Positions 17,491 through 27,667 of a stretch of 64,000 nt of DNA are shown one piece after another; position 1 is the first letter of the stretch, and each line of letters begins with the position of its first letter. Under the pieces are notes generated by a model. It did no database searches. It saw only the letters and a program-made list of their open reading frames with translations, and was not told where the DNA came from. The stretch comes from Cypionkella aquatica (GTDB lineage: Bacteria > Pseudomonadota > Alphaproteobacteria > Rhodobacterales > Rhodobacteraceae). The position numbers were made by a program, and so were the translations under genes. The stretch spans positions 1 through 64,000 of the forward strand of contig NZ_BSPP01000011.1 in assembly GCF_030161095.1 (NCBI RefSeq). Direction: 5' to 3'.

Positions 17491-20375
17491 CACTCGGCCT
17501 CCGTCTCGGGTAGGGCTTCGTCTTGGGCGCGCAGACGGGCCGAGCGCAAGGACTGGTGGGCAATCGCAATCAGCATCAGCACGGTCGCGCCGACCACCAG
17601 CGCATAGACGCCGATATCGAACAAAAGCGCGGTGGCGGCGGGCACTTTGCCGATCAGCGGCAGGTTGAGATATTGCGCATGTGCGGTCAGGAACGGATAG
17701 CCGAACAGCCATGCGCCGATGCCAGTGCCGCCGGAAATCAACAGGCCCAGCCCCATCCAGCGGATGGGCAGGATGACGATATGGCTTTCGACCCAGCGCA
17801 CATTCGCCGCGAGATATTGCAGCAGCAGCGCGATTGCCAAAGTGACGCCAGCGGAAAAGCCGCCTCCGGGCAGGTCATGGCCGCGGAAGAACAGATAGGC
17901 CGACATGACGATCATCGCGGGAAACATCCATTGCATGATCACCGAAGGCACGACGAGATAATCCTTCAACGCCTCTGCCGCTTCGCCAAGCTGCTCGGCG
18001 GGCATGCCTGCGCTTTCGGCGCCGGGGCGGAAGCGGCGCAGCAGGGCATAGACGGTTATCGCCACGACGGCCAGAACGCTGATCTCGCCAAAGGTGTCAA
18101 AGGCGCGGAAATCCACCAGAATGACATTCACAACGTTGGTGCCGCCGCCTTCGTAATAGGCATTGCGCAAGAACCAATCGCCGATGTTCGGGATCAGCGG
18201 GCGGGTCATCACCACATAGGCAATGCTGGCGATGCCAAAGCCAGAGATGCTTGCGATCACCAGATCAGCAATGCGCCGGGTGCGGGCGGGGCTAAGTTTA
18301 TCGGCGGCGATTTCCTCGCGGCGTTTGGGCAGCCAGCGCAGACCCAACAGCAGCAGCACGGTTGTCACCACCTCGACCAGCAGTTGCGTCACGGCGAGAT
18401 CGGGGGCGGAAAACCATGCAAAGGTCAGGCAGGTGACAACGCCCGCGCCGCCCAAAAGCGCGAGAGAGGCAAAACGGTGATATTTCGCCTGCCATGCCGC
18501 CCCAATCGCACAGGCGCATCCGATCGCCCACATGATCGCAAAAGCCAGATCAAAACTGGGCAGGTCGGGTTTTTGAAGCAGGGTCAGCCCGCGCCACAGC
18601 GTCAGCGATACGGCGGCGAAAGACAGCACTACGATCAGACGCAGCTGCGGTTGCAACCGTTCAGTCCCGAACAGGCGGTGCAGATCGCGCGGCCATTTCC
18701 AGCTGAAGGCCAACAGAAGCCGTTCAAAGATGCGCTGGGCCCGGATGCGGTGCAGGAAGGGCGGGCCCTCTGGTCCGGCGGCGATCTGTTTGGCCAGCAG
18801 GAAATAAAGCCCGCTGCCAAGCACAATGGCGATCAGGCTCATGATCATCGGAGTGTTAAAGCCGTGCCAGACCGCGATGCTGAAATAGGGCGTATCCGGC
18901 CCCAGCACCGAGCGTGCCGCCATGTTCAAAACCGGGCCAAGCGTCACTCCGGGCAGGATCCCCACCACAAGGCAGGTCAGCACCAACAGCTCAACCGGGC
19001 GGCGCATCCACGGGGTAGGCTCGTGCGGGGTTTTGGGCAGGTCGGTCGGGGCGGGGCCAAAGAACACCGTCATGATGAAGCGCAGCGAATAGGCGACCGC
19101 GAAGATGCTGGCGAAAGTTGCGAGGTAGGGCAGGGCATCATCAAGCCATGATCCATTGTGCCAGCTTGCCGCTTCGGCAAAAAACATCTCTTTCGACAGG
19201 AAGCCATTCAGCAATGGCACACCCGCCATCGCTGCCGCAGCCACGATGGCCAAGGTTCCGGTGACGGGCATCAATCGGATCAAACCACTCAGCCGGCGCA
19301 TGTCGCGGGTACCGCTTTCGTGGTCGATGATCCCAGCGGCCATGAACAAAGAGGCTTTGAATACCGCGTGATTGGCGATGTGGAAGATTGCGGCGACGAT
19401 CGCCCCGGTGCTGCCGATGCCCGCAAGGGCGGTGATAAGGCCAAGATGGCTGATGGTGGAATAGGCAAGCAAGCCCTTCAGATCATGGCGGAACAGCGCG
19501 ATCACAGCCCCAATGATCAGGGTGGCCATGCCAGTGCCGGTGACGGCGAAAAACCATGCTTCGGTGCCACCCAGCGCAGGCGAGAAGCGCACAAGCAGGA
19601 ACACGCCAGCCTTGACCATCGTGGCAGAATGAAGAAAGGCCGAGACCGGAGTGGGGGCGGCCATGGCGTTTGGCAGCCAGAAATGGAACGGAAACTGCGC
19701 GGATTTGGTAAAGGCTCCGATCAGGAACAGGGCGAGGACCGGCAGATACAGCGGATGTGCGCGGATCATCTCACCCGACGATAGCACGCGGTCCAGATCG
19801 TAACTGCCGACGATTTGCCCCAGCAACAGCATCGAAGCCAACAGACAGATGCCGCCCGTTGCGGTGACAATCAGCGCCATGCGGGCGCCGTCGCGGGCGG
19901 CCGGATTGTGGTTCCAATAGCCGATCAGCATGAAGGAGATCACGCTCGTCAGCTCCCAGAACACCACCAGCATGATGATGTTGCCTGACACCAGCATGCC
20001 GACCATCGCGCCGGTGAAGGCCAGCAAAAAGCAGTAAAACCGTGGCACCGGATCATTTTTCGACAGGTAATAGCGGGCGTAAATCACCACAAGCACGCCG
20101 ATGCCCAGTACCAGCGTCACAAAAAGCCAAGCAAATCCGTCGATGCGGAAGTTCAGGTTCAAGCGCAGCGATGGCACCCATGTCACAACGCTGCGCAGCA
20201 CGCGACCTTGCTCGATCTCGGGGTAGAGCACGGCCAGGATCATCAGGCCTGCGATCAGCACCGCGCCGGACAGCCAAGCGGCAGCATTATGGGCATGAAC
20301 AGAGAGGGTTGCGGCAGCAATTGCCCCAGCAAAAGGCAGAAAAATAAGAAACAAGATCAGGTTTTGCTGTAACAT
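17490..20375 (-). CDS. mnhA: Na+/H+ antiporter subunit A fused to subunit B (MnhAB/PhaAB)
   Basis: A 961-residue membrane protein. Residues about 1-500 are NuoL-like, with the TM5 Glu region MLVVFWELTSVISFMLIGYW and the segment TKSAQFPFHFWLPNAMAAPT. Residues 600-720 match the MrpA C-terminal extension (DUF4040; DLAVTQLLVEVVTTVLLLL). Residues about 810-940 are a complete MrpB domain (SAYLFFRGHDLPGGGFSAGV). The fusion gives a six-gene operon for seven subunits, as in the pha systems of rhizobia, and serves pH and Na+/K+ homeostasis. The ATG lacks a strong ribosome-binding site but no better start is seen. Confidence 0.94.
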   Translation of the reverse strand: MLQQNLILFLIFLPFAGAIAAATLSVHAHNAAAWLSGAVLIAGLMILAVLYPEIEQGRVLRSVVTWVPSLRLNLNFRIDGFAWLFVTLVLGIGVLVVIYARYYLSKNDPVPRFYCFLLAFTGAMVGMLVSGNIIMLVVFWELTSVISFMLIGYWNHNPAARDGARMALIVTATGGICLLASMLLLGQIVGSYDLDRVLSSGEMIRAHPLYLPVLALFLIGAFTKSAQFPFHFWLPNAMAAPTPVSAFLHSATMVKAGVFLLVRFSPALGGTEAWFFAVTGTGMATLIIGAVIALFRHDLKGLLAYSTISHLGLITALAGIGSTGAIVAAIFHIANHAVFKASLFMAAGIIDHESGTRDMRRLSGLIRLMPVTGTLAIVAAAAMAGVPLLNGFLSKEMFFAEAASWHNGSWLDDALPYLATFASIFAVAYSLRFIMTVFFGPAPTDLPKTPHEPTPWMRRPVELLVLTCLVVGILPGVTLGPVLNMAARSVLGPDTPYFSIAVWHGFNTPMIMSLIAIVLGSGLYFLLAKQIAAGPEGPPFLHRIRAQRIFERLLLAFSWKWPRDLHRLFGTERLQPQLRLIVVLSFAAVSLTLWRGLTLLQKPDLPSFDLAFAIMWAIGCACAIGAAWQAKYHRFASLALLGGAGVVTCLTFAWFSAPDLAVTQLLVEVVTTVLLLLGLRWLPKRREEIAADKLSPARTRRIADLVIASISGFGIASIAYVVMTRPLIPNIGDWFLRNAYYEGGGTNVVNVILVDFRAFDTFGEISVLAVVAITVYALLRRFRPGAESAGMPAEQLGEAAEALKDYLVVPSVIMQWMFPAMIVMSAYLFFRGHDLPGGGFSAGVTLAIALLLQYLAANVRWVESHIVILPIRWMGLGLLISGGTGIGAWLFGYPFLTAHAQYLNLPLIGKVPAATALLFDIGVYALVVGATVLMLIAIAHQSLRSARLRAQDEALPETEAE

Positions 20376-20732
20376 GCCGGGCGTGCGTCTCTCTCTTTAT
20401 GAGGCCGTGGTCCGCAGTCGCAAAACATCATACCCCGGTCACCCTGCGATTGGGGCGGCGATGGCATGTTGGTTTGGTATGGGAACCGATGCGTTAAATG
20501 AAGCGGAAACGTGGGGGGGTTCAACCCTATCTGCAAAGAAATCCGCGATTTGGGCACGATTTTCGTCAATTTGACGAGTGGTGCGACGCCACGACCTACC
20601 CGGCGCTTTTGCGGGGCGCTGTGGATGGTCGGCGATTGCGGGCTGGGCAGAGTTGCAGAAGGGGTGGTTGGGGCAGGCTTTGGCCGGGTGCTGCCAGCTT
20701 AGGCCCCAAAACCTGCGCCCCTTACATCTAAA
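20376..20732. other. gene-free stretch upstream of mnhA
   Basis: About 355 bp between the mnhA start and the ribulokinase stop. It must contain the mnh promoter, but I cannot pick confident -35/-10 boxes. Short open frames here show no recognisable protein features, and I see no RNA gene. Confidence 0.5.
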
Positions 20733-22340
20733 TCAGCGCGCCTTTTGGCGGATTTGCCGCGCGGCGTGTTGCAAGGCTTGGAAGGCCGCATATCTGTCCG
20801 CATGGGTTTCGGAATGGGATGCCGTTGCGGGGAGGAAGCTGCGGCTTGGGCGGGACATCGCGGCCATCGCCCGCGCGATGTCGGGGTATTGCGCCGCTGC
20901 AACAGCCGCGAGGATTGCAGAGCCAAGCAGCACAGGCTCTTCGGCTTCGGTCGTGATCACCGGCACGCCCGTTGCATCGGCCAGAATTTGCCGGACAAGA
21001 TCGTGCTGCCCGGCGCCGCCGCTGATCGCAAGGCGTTGGATCGGCGCGCCGTTGGCGGCTTGGGTGTCGATGATCTGGCGAAGTCCATAGCCGATGCCAC
21101 TGAGGCCCGCGATGTAGAGGGCAAGCAGGCTGGCAAGATCAGTCTCCATCCCCAAGCCTGCGATGAGCGCGCGGGCGTGGGGGTCGGCGAAGGGCGCACG
21201 GTTGCCGAGGAATTCGGGCACGACATGCAGGCCTTCCGCAAGATCTATGGCATCAGAAACGTCGGGCGATTTATCTGCGGCAAGATTGGCCAGCCATACT
21301 GGCAGCGGCAGGCCCGCGGCGTCGGCGGCGGCTTTGGCCTCGTGATGCGCGGGGTGCAGTTTCAGCAGATGGTCGATGGCAGCTCCTGCGGCGGATTGGC
21401 CGCCCTCGTTCAACCACATGTTCGGCAGCATCGCCGAGAAATACGGCCCCCAGACGCCGGGCACGAATTGCGGCTGCGCGGTGGTGGTCATGGTGCAGGA
21501 TGAGGTGCCAAAGACATAGGCCATATTCTGGGTCGCATCATCGCCCATCGCGCCGACGGTGCCGATGCCGCCTGCATGGGCGTCGATCAGACCTGCGGCT
21601 ACGGGCGTGCCGGGGCGCAGGCCAAGGTCGGCGGCTGCGGCGGCGGTCAGGCCATTCGCCAAGGCCGTGCCGGGTTCGACCATGTCAGTGCCGATGCGGG
21701 AGAAGCCTTGATCTGCCAGAATGCCAAGGCCGATTTGATGGAAATAGCTGGCATCCCAGCGTGCCTCATGCGCGAGGTAGGTCCATTTGCAAGTGACGGT
21801 GCAGGTGGAGCGCGCAAGACTGCCCGAGGCACGCCATGTCAGATAATCGGCCAGATCAAAGAACGCCTCGGCTTGATCGAACACTTGAGGGCGGTTTTCG
21901 CGCAGCCATAACAGCTTGGGCGTCTCCATCTCGGGTGAGATCACGCCGCCGACGTATTTCAGCACGTCGTGGCCCGTCGCGTTGATCCGCTCGGCCTGGT
22001 CCACCGCGCGGTGATCCATCCAGACGATGATGTTGCGTGCAGGGTCTTCCGATGGCCCAACTGCCAGCGGTTTGCCCCCTGCACCCAGAACCACCAGCGA
22101 GCAAGTGGCGTCAAAACCGATGCCAGCTACATCGGCAGGATCAACGCCCGCGGCCAGCACTGCCGCGCGGACTGATTGACAGACGGCCTGCCAGATCTGA
22201 TCTGAAGATTGCTCGACAATCGCGCCTGCCTCGCGCCACATCGTTACATCGGCTTTGGCCGAGGCCAGCATCACGCCCGCGCCGTCGAATACTCCGGCGC
22301 GTGCGCTGCCCGTGCCTACGTCAATGCCGATCAGATACAT
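20733..22340 (-). CDS. D-ribulokinase (FGGY family)
   Basis: A 535-residue FGGY carbohydrate kinase. Visible: N-terminal phosphate-binding GIDVGTGSARAGVFD, the segment GFDATCSLVVL and IVWMDHRAVDQA typical of ribulokinase-like members, the ribulokinase-type GLIDAHAGGIGT around the catalytic Asp, and the C-terminal ATP-binding ISGGAGQHDLV. It directly follows ribitol dehydrogenase (1-bp gap), which yields D-ribulose, so phosphorylation of D-ribulose to D-ribulose 5-phosphate is the likely reaction. Last gene of the operon. Confidence 0.88.
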   Translation of the reverse strand: MYLIGIDVGTGSARAGVFDGAGVMLASAKADVTMWREAGAIVEQSSDQIWQAVCQSVRAAVLAAGVDPADVAGIGFDATCSLVVLGAGGKPLAVGPSEDPARNIIVWMDHRAVDQAERINATGHDVLKYVGGVISPEMETPKLLWLRENRPQVFDQAEAFFDLADYLTWRASGSLARSTCTVTCKWTYLAHEARWDASYFHQIGLGILADQGFSRIGTDMVEPGTALANGLTAAAAADLGLRPGTPVAAGLIDAHAGGIGTVGAMGDDATQNMAYVFGTSSCTMTTTAQPQFVPGVWGPYFSAMLPNMWLNEGGQSAAGAAIDHLLKLHPAHHEAKAAADAAGLPLPVWLANLAADKSPDVSDAIDLAEGLHVVPEFLGNRAPFADPHARALIAGLGMETDLASLLALYIAGLSGIGYGLRQIIDTQAANGAPIQRLAISGGAGQHDLVRQILADATGVPVITTEAEEPVLLGSAILAAVAAAQYPDIARAMAAMSRPSRSFLPATASHSETHADRYAAFQALQHAARQIRQKAR

Positions 22341-22341
22341 G

Positions 22342-23073
22342 CTACAGGTCCACCGAATTGGGCAGGATCACCAGATCCCGGATCGTCACATTGCGCGGTC
22401 GCGTCAGCATGAACAAGACCGCATCGGCGACTTCTTTCGGCATCATCAGGCTTCCGTTGGCGAGGGCCTCATCCATTTTCGCCTTCGGCCAATCATCCAG
22501 CAAGGCGGTAACAACCGGGCCGGGGCAAACCGCGCCGATGCGGATGCCGTGCTTGGCGATTTGCCGCCGCACGGTATGCACAAAGGCTTGAACCGCGAAT
22601 TTTGACGCGGTGTAGATCGGCTCCCACACCACCGGGACGATGCCCGCGATGGATGAGGTCATGATGATATCGCCCGTCTGACGTTCGACCATATGCGGCA
22701 ACACGGCTTGAATGGCACGGAACGAGGCGTTGATATTCAGGTTCAGCATGCGGTCCCAGACATCAGGATCGCCCGTCACCACATCGCCGCCGACATAAGA
22801 CCCGGCATTGGCGTGGAAGATGTCCAACTGCCCGGCTTTGCTCAGGATTTGCGGCATCATCTTGGCCACACTGGCTGGGCTGGTCAGATCAATCACCAAA
22901 GGGATGGCGTTGGGGCCAAGCTCGGCACACAGGGCGGCCAGCTTATCCTCGGCCCGGTCGATCAGAACCACTTTTGCGCCGGCGATCAGCATCGATTTGG
23001 CACATTCCAACCCGATCCCCGAAGCGGCCCCGGTAACGGCTGCGACTTTTCCGTTCAATTCACTGGACATCAT
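22342..23073 (-). CDS. rbtD: ribitol 2-dehydrogenase (SDR family)
   Basis: A 243-residue classical short-chain dehydrogenase. NAD-binding TGAASGIG at residues 14-21, NANAG-type HANAG near 87-91, Ser140/141, Tyr154 and Lys158 of the catalytic triad. Several long stretches, for example [19 protein letters not shown] and the C-terminus VILPNSVDL, correspond to enterobacterial ribitol dehydrogenase as I remember it, so the assignment is specific. It oxidises ribitol to D-ribulose. ATG 23073 has AAGGA about 7 nt upstream; the following ATG at 23070 is equally possible. Confidence 0.9.
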   Translation of the reverse strand: MMSSELNGKVAAVTGAASGIGLECAKSMLIAGAKVVLIDRAEDKLAALCAELGPNAIPLVIDLTSPASVAKMMPQILSKAGQLDIFHANAGSYVGGDVVTGDPDVWDRMLNLNINASFRAIQAVLPHMVERQTGDIIMTSSIAGIVPVVWEPIYTASKFAVQAFVHTVRRQIAKHGIRIGAVCPGPVVTALLDDWPKAKMDEALANGSLMMPKEVADAVLFMLTRPRNVTIRDLVILPNSVDL

Positions 23074-23159
23074 TCTATTCCTTGAGGATGTCGGGCCGGA
23101 CAAATGCCCGGCCCAATTTTCTGCGCCTTGACTGCTGCGCGACAGGCTTGGCCCTAGAT

Positions 23160-24389
23160 TTAGCCGCGACCATGCGAAGCGCGGCTTTGGCGGGCAAGGC
23201 TGTCAACGATCACGGCGATGGCCAGAACCGCCCCGGTGATCATGTAGCGCAAGCTGGAGTTCAGGTTCAAAAGCGTCAGCCCGTTGGCAATCGACTGGAT
23301 GACGATGATGCCCAGCAGTGCCGAGAACGCGGTGCCACGGCCCCCGAACAGGCTGGTGCCACCGATCACTGCCGCCGCGATGGCGTTCAGGTTGACGTCC
23401 CCGGTGCCAGCTTGTTGGCTGGATGAGGCAAGCCGTGCGGCGGACAAAACCCCGCCCAACGCGGCCAGAGCCGAGCATAGCATGAACGCGCTGATATAAA
23501 TGCCGCGCACATTGATGCCCGCGCGCCGTGCCGCTTCGGCATTGCCGCCCACGGCTTTCATTGATCGGCCCCATTGGGTGCGGGTCAATGCGTAATTCAT
23601 CGCCAGAACCAGCGCGACGAACAACGCAAACATCCACGGCACGCCGCGACCAAGCGACAGGTAGAACACGATGGCCAGCAAAGCGATGGTGGTAAAAACG
23701 GCCTTCAGGATCAACCCCGTGGACGAACCTGCCGATAGGTTTGCGGCACGGCGGCGCGCATTGGTCGAACGCCCCACCACCAGCATCACAATACCGGGGA
23801 TCAATGCCAAAGTGTAAGACATCCAAGCGGGCAGGATCATCAACTGACCGAACTCGACCATTTTCGAGCCATAGGGCAGGTTGATCGACCCTGTCGCACC
23901 CAGCATGTAAAGCTGCAAGCCAAGCAGGGCGAGCAGGCCCGACAGGGTGGACACGAAACTCGGCATGCCAAGGCGGTTGCGCAATGTGGCATAGACGGCG
24001 CCAATCAGTGCGCCCAAAGCCACGGCGGTGCCGATGGCGACTGGCAAAGGCACGCCTTGGTTGACCCAGAGCACCCCGATCATGGCCGAGCCTACGCCGC
24101 TCATCGAGCCGACCGACAGGTCAATCTCGCCCAGCATCAGCACGCAAACGATGCCAAGGGCGATGACTCCGGTGGTCGAGCAATCAAACAGCAGGTTCAC
24201 GAGGTTGTTTGGCGACAGAAAGATCGGGTTCAGCACGGTGAAGACTGTCCAGATGATCGCCAAACCTACGACCACGGGCAACGACCCCAGATCTCCGGAT
24301 TTCACGCGATCAAGAAAGGCTTTGATGGTGCCGGACAGCCCGGTGGCATGGCTTACGCGCGCGTCGGCGCGATCTAATTGCTGGCTCAT
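23160..24389 (-). CDS. ABC sugar/polyol importer permease (XylH/RbsC type)
   Basis: A 409-residue permease of the carbohydrate uptake-2 class with about ten to twelve helices. Seen: [22 protein letters not shown], a CUT2 permease signature, and [14 protein letters not shown], the EAA-like loop contacting the ATPase. Its start overlaps the ATPase gene's stop (ATGA). Long version as in XylH. Substrate inferred as ribitol from the operon. Confidence 0.88.
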   Translation of the reverse strand: MSQQLDRADARVSHATGLSGTIKAFLDRVKSGDLGSLPVVVGLAIIWTVFTVLNPIFLSPNNLVNLLFDCSTTGVIALGIVCVLMLGEIDLSVGSMSGVGSAMIGVLWVNQGVPLPVAIGTAVALGALIGAVYATLRNRLGMPSFVSTLSGLLALLGLQLYMLGATGSINLPYGSKMVEFGQLMILPAWMSYTLALIPGIVMLVVGRSTNARRRAANLSAGSSTGLILKAVFTTIALLAIVFYLSLGRGVPWMFALFVALVLAMNYALTRTQWGRSMKAVGGNAEAARRAGINVRGIYISAFMLCSALAALGGVLSAARLASSSQQAGTGDVNLNAIAAAVIGGTSLFGGRGTAFSALLGIIVIQSIANGLTLLNLNSSLRYMITGAVLAIAVIVDSLARQSRASHGRG

Positions 24390-25195
24390 ATCGCTTCTCC
24401 TGCGGCTTCACGCAAGCGATCAGCCCGGCGCGAGACGGCGTTATCGGTGGCCCCGGTAATGGCGCCCACAAGTTCTTGATTGCTGGCATCCGGCGTGAAC
24501 ACGCCATTGTTGCGGCCCAGACGCAGCACCACGATGCGGTCAGCGACAGCGCGCACGTCTTCCATATTGTGGCTGATCATGATGACGCCCAGACCCTTGT
24601 CGCGCACCCGTTCGACAAGGTTCAGCACCTCGGCCGTCTGCGCCACGCCCAAGGCGGCGGTGGGTTCGTCCAGCATGATGATCTTGGGGTTCAACAGCAA
24701 AGACCGCGCAATCGCCACGGTCTGCCGCTGACCGCCAGACAATGAGGCAATCGGTTCGCGCACCGAAGGGATGCGCGCGGCGAGTTCGTTGAGCAGGGTC
24801 CAGGCCCGCACTTCCATCGCCACTTCGTCCAAGCGAAGCGGGTTCAATTCCTGCCCTAAGAAGATGTTCGCCACCACGTCCAGATTTTCGCACAAAGCCA
24901 AATCTTGGAACACAGTGGCAATGCCCAGTTGCAGCGCCGCCGCAGGGCTGGCCATTGTCACAGGCTTGCCCTGAAATTCAATGCTGCCAGAGGACGCCTG
25001 ATGCACCCCGGCCAGCACCTTGACCAAGGTTGATTTGCCCGCGCCGTTATCGCCAACCAAGGCCACGACCTCGCCCGCGTGAATGTCTAAATCAATATCC
25101 GTCAGCGCTGAAACCGCGCCGAAGTTCTTGGAAATGCCACGCAGGGAAAGCAACAACTCTCCGGGGGCTTTGCGGGTTTGGGATCGGTCCGACAT
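24386..25195 (-). CDS. ABC sugar/polyol importer ATP-binding protein
   Basis: A 269-residue single-domain ATPase: Walker A GDNGAGKSTLVK near residue 48, Q-loop VFQDLALCENL, signature LSGGQRQTVAIARSL, Walker B IIMLDEPTAALG and switch His in ISHNMED. Most CUT2 importers have a two-domain ATPase of about 500 residues, so this belongs to the shorter FrcA-like group. Between the binding-protein and permease genes. Confidence 0.92.
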   Translation of the reverse strand: MSDRSQTRKAPGELLLSLRGISKNFGAVSALTDIDLDIHAGEVVALVGDNGAGKSTLVKVLAGVHQASSGSIEFQGKPVTMASPAAALQLGIATVFQDLALCENLDVVANIFLGQELNPLRLDEVAMEVRAWTLLNELAARIPSVREPIASLSGGQRQTVAIARSLLLNPKIIMLDEPTAALGVAQTAEVLNLVERVRDKGLGVIMISHNMEDVRAVADRIVVLRLGRNNGVFTPDASNQELVGAITGATDNAVSRRADRLREAAGEAI

Positions 25196-25261
25196 GGCGG
25201 CTCCTGTAAGTTCGAGAAAAACCGTCTGGGCCGGGGAGGGCGGCCCAGACGGCAGGGCGCG

Positions 25262-26314
25262 TTACTTGATGCCAAGCTCCGCGCAACCAGCGGCATAGCG
25301 ATCAACGCACAGCTCGGCTGCGGTGTTGATGCCCTTGTCGATGATTTCAGCCTTCAGGTTTTCGCGGGTGACAACCGCCGGGACGAACAGTTGCGACGGA
25401 GTGTCATACAGGCTCATCTCGGCCTTCGGGGTCTCGCCATTCAGGAACTGCACCGCGATTTGCGCCGCAGCCGCTGCGACGATTTCAGAGGGTTTCGAGA
25501 TGGTGTTGTATTGATCCCCCGCGATGATCAGCTGCAACGCCGCGATGGTCGCATCGTTGCCGGTCACCGGCGGCACCGGATCAACGCCCGCTGCTTTGAA
25601 CGCCGCAACTGCACCGCCACCCGTGCCGTCATTGGCCGCGACGACGCCGATGATATCTGTGCCAAAACGGGTGACTTGTCCCGCTGCCCATTCCTGCGCT
25701 TTCGGCGGCGCCCATTCCGGTGTGTCGAACTCGGCCAAAGTCTTGTAGCCCGAAGCCGCAATACCCTCATGAATGCCGTCCTTGATCAGCCCGGCTGCCG
25801 CATCGGTGGGCGAGCCGTTGATCTGCAACACGCCGCCCTTGTCGGTGGGCAGGCCAAGATCTTTCAGATGCGTCATCAACGATTCTGCAATCGCCTTGCC
25901 GATGCCCTTGTTATCAAACGACACATAGTAATCTGCGGGCTTGTCCGGGATCGGACGGTCATATGCGATCACTTTGATACCTTGGCTTTGCGCAAGGCTG
26001 ACCATTGAGGCCGCTGCACTGCTGTCCACCGGATCCAGCACGATGACTTTCGCGCCTTGGGTGATCACCGAGTTGAACTGCTGCTGTTGCAGGTTCGCGT
26101 CGCCCGTTGCGTTTTGGTAGATCACGGTGCAATCGGCGCACAGCTTGGTCATCTCGGCCTGAAAGCCGGGGAAGTCGTGCTGTTCATAGCGGGTCGAGGC
26201 TTGGTCGGGCATCAGAAATGCCACGGTGCCCGCGGTTTGCGCGAAAGCTGCGCCTGAAATCAAGGCGGTAGACAGCGCCAAAGCGCCCATTACGCGCGAT
26301 GCAGAAAGTGTCAT
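25262..26314 (-). CDS. periplasmic sugar/polyol-binding protein (ribitol likely)
   Basis: A 350-residue periplasmic-binding protein with a Sec signal peptide cut after GAAFA. Fold of the Peripla_BP_4/XylF-type: VAFLMPDQASTRYEQHD, GDANLQQQQFNSVITQGAKVIVLDPVD, GVVAANDGTGGGAVAAFKAAG, PPVTGNDATIAALQLIIAGDQY. Position at the head of the transporter genes with dehydrogenase and kinase downstream indicates ribitol as ligand; this is inference. A strong GGAGG precedes ATG 26314, 16 residues after an alternative upstream start. Confidence 0.88.
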   Translation of the reverse strand: MTLSASRVMGALALSTALISGAAFAQTAGTVAFLMPDQASTRYEQHDFPGFQAEMTKLCADCTVIYQNATGDANLQQQQFNSVITQGAKVIVLDPVDSSAAASMVSLAQSQGIKVIAYDRPIPDKPADYYVSFDNKGIGKAIAESLMTHLKDLGLPTDKGGVLQINGSPTDAAAGLIKDGIHEGIAASGYKTLAEFDTPEWAPPKAQEWAAGQVTRFGTDIIGVVAANDGTGGGAVAAFKAAGVDPVPPVTGNDATIAALQLIIAGDQYNTISKPSEIVAAAAAQIAVQFLNGETPKAEMSLYDTPSQLFVPAVVTRENLKAEIIDKGINTAAELCVDRYAAGCAELGIK

Positions 26315-26525
26315 TGGTCGTCCTCCATGTTGACCGTTTATCAAAAATCGCGACGGCACTGGTCAGAGCCGCCGGAGTTGGTCGGTTTGAAATCAGGCAA
26401 AGAAAGATCATGCGAGGGCAGTAGGATCTGCCGCCGTTGTGCTTTGCTGATCAAGCCGGGTCTTCGCCAAAAACCGTTCCCTTGGGGTTCCTCCTGCCCG
26501 TGGGTTTGATCTGTGGCCGAATGGT

Positions 26526-27407
26526 CTAGGCCGCGAGGGCCGTTTGTTGGTTCTGCGCCAGCAGATCGCGGAAGCGCGAGGGCGTCATGCCCTTTTGCGC
26601 CTGAAACTGGCGGTTAAAGTTTGATATGTTGTTGAAACCAGACGAAAAGCACACATCGGTGATCTTCATCTCGTCCTTGCCCATCAGCAACTGACAGGCC
26701 AGATTGATCCGCAGGCGGTTGACGTATTTCACCAAGACCTGCCCGGTATGCCGCCTGAAGCTGCGCGAGAAAGCCGAGGCGCTGAGGCCCGCGATTTCTG
26801 CCAGATCTGCCTCGGTGAAAGGCTCGGTCAGGTTGGCATTGATATAGGCCAAAGCCTCGTTGATGCCAGTGGACATAAAGCCGGAAGGGTCGGGCAGGTA
26901 GTTGGTCGATGTCAAAGTGGTGACTTCGGCGCGCGACAGCACGCCCAGCAAGCCAAGGAAAACCTCGATCCGGCGGATGCCTTGGGCTGTCACCAATTCG
27001 GCGAGCAGGGGGGCTGCCAGCTCTGCGGTGGCGGGGCTGAACAACGCGCCGCGACGGCTGGATTCTAGCAGATCGGCACAGGCAGACAGTTCGGGCAGCA
27101 ATGCCATCGCATCGCTGATAAACTCGGCGCTGAATTGCAGGATACGGCAGCGCAGTGGAATGGTCACGCCGGGTTCAACATTGCTGACCCAATTGTGCGG
27201 CAGGTTCGGCCCGGTCAGCACCAGATTGCCGGGTTCAAAATTGCCAATGAAATCGCCGACAAAGTAATGGCCCGAGGTCGCCACCACATGATGGATCTCG
27301 TATTCCGGGTGAAAATGCCAGCGCACCGTGTGATACGGATAGCCATGCGCCCAAGCCTTGAAAGATTCCGAGCGCCCAATCTGGACGACCTCTAGATCCG
27401 GTTTCAT
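26526..27407 (-). CDS. AraC-family transcriptional regulator
   Basis: A 293-residue regulator with an N-terminal cupin-like sensor (HFHPEYEIHHVVATSGHYFVGD region) and two C-terminal helix-turn-helices, residues about 190-290 (DLAEIAGLSASAFSRSFRRH; ITDVCFSSGFNNISNFNRQF). Encoded just upstream of and in the same direction as the ribitol operon, so it is the likely activator. The GGAGGAGA ribosome-binding site sets the start at 27407 rather than 27434. The 211-bp gap to the binding-protein gene should hold its operator; none could be recognised. Confidence 0.9.
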   Translation of the reverse strand: MKPDLEVVQIGRSESFKAWAHGYPYHTVRWHFHPEYEIHHVVATSGHYFVGDFIGNFEPGNLVLTGPNLPHNWVSNVEPGVTIPLRCRILQFSAEFISDAMALLPELSACADLLESSRRGALFSPATAELAAPLLAELVTAQGIRRIEVFLGLLGVLSRAEVTTLTSTNYLPDPSGFMSTGINEALAYINANLTEPFTEADLAEIAGLSASAFSRSFRRHTGQVLVKYVNRLRINLACQLLMGKDEMKITDVCFSSGFNNISNFNRQFQAQKGMTPSRFRDLLAQNQQTALAA

Positions 27408-27667
27408 CCGCGTCTCCTCCCTGCGCAAATCCAAAACTCTGGGCCTTGGTGGTTGCGTCGCATCGCCATGGGTTATTTTCCCGAGGCTATAGCTGAAGGT
27501 AGCGCTGGGGATGCGTGCAGGCTACTACAGCCTCGCCAATGCGATGATACTTTTTTGCCGTTTCTGGATCAAATAGCGCGGATTTTGGGGCTTTGATCAA
27601 GATTGCATCGGCGCGGTTTGTGCAGAATCAGCTGCAATCCTGTGTGGTTTGCCGCTGATCCCTAGCG

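Noticed and set aside
20498-20731. short open frames upstream of mnhA
   Set aside because: No protein features, no ribosome-binding site, overlapping frames of similar length on both strands.
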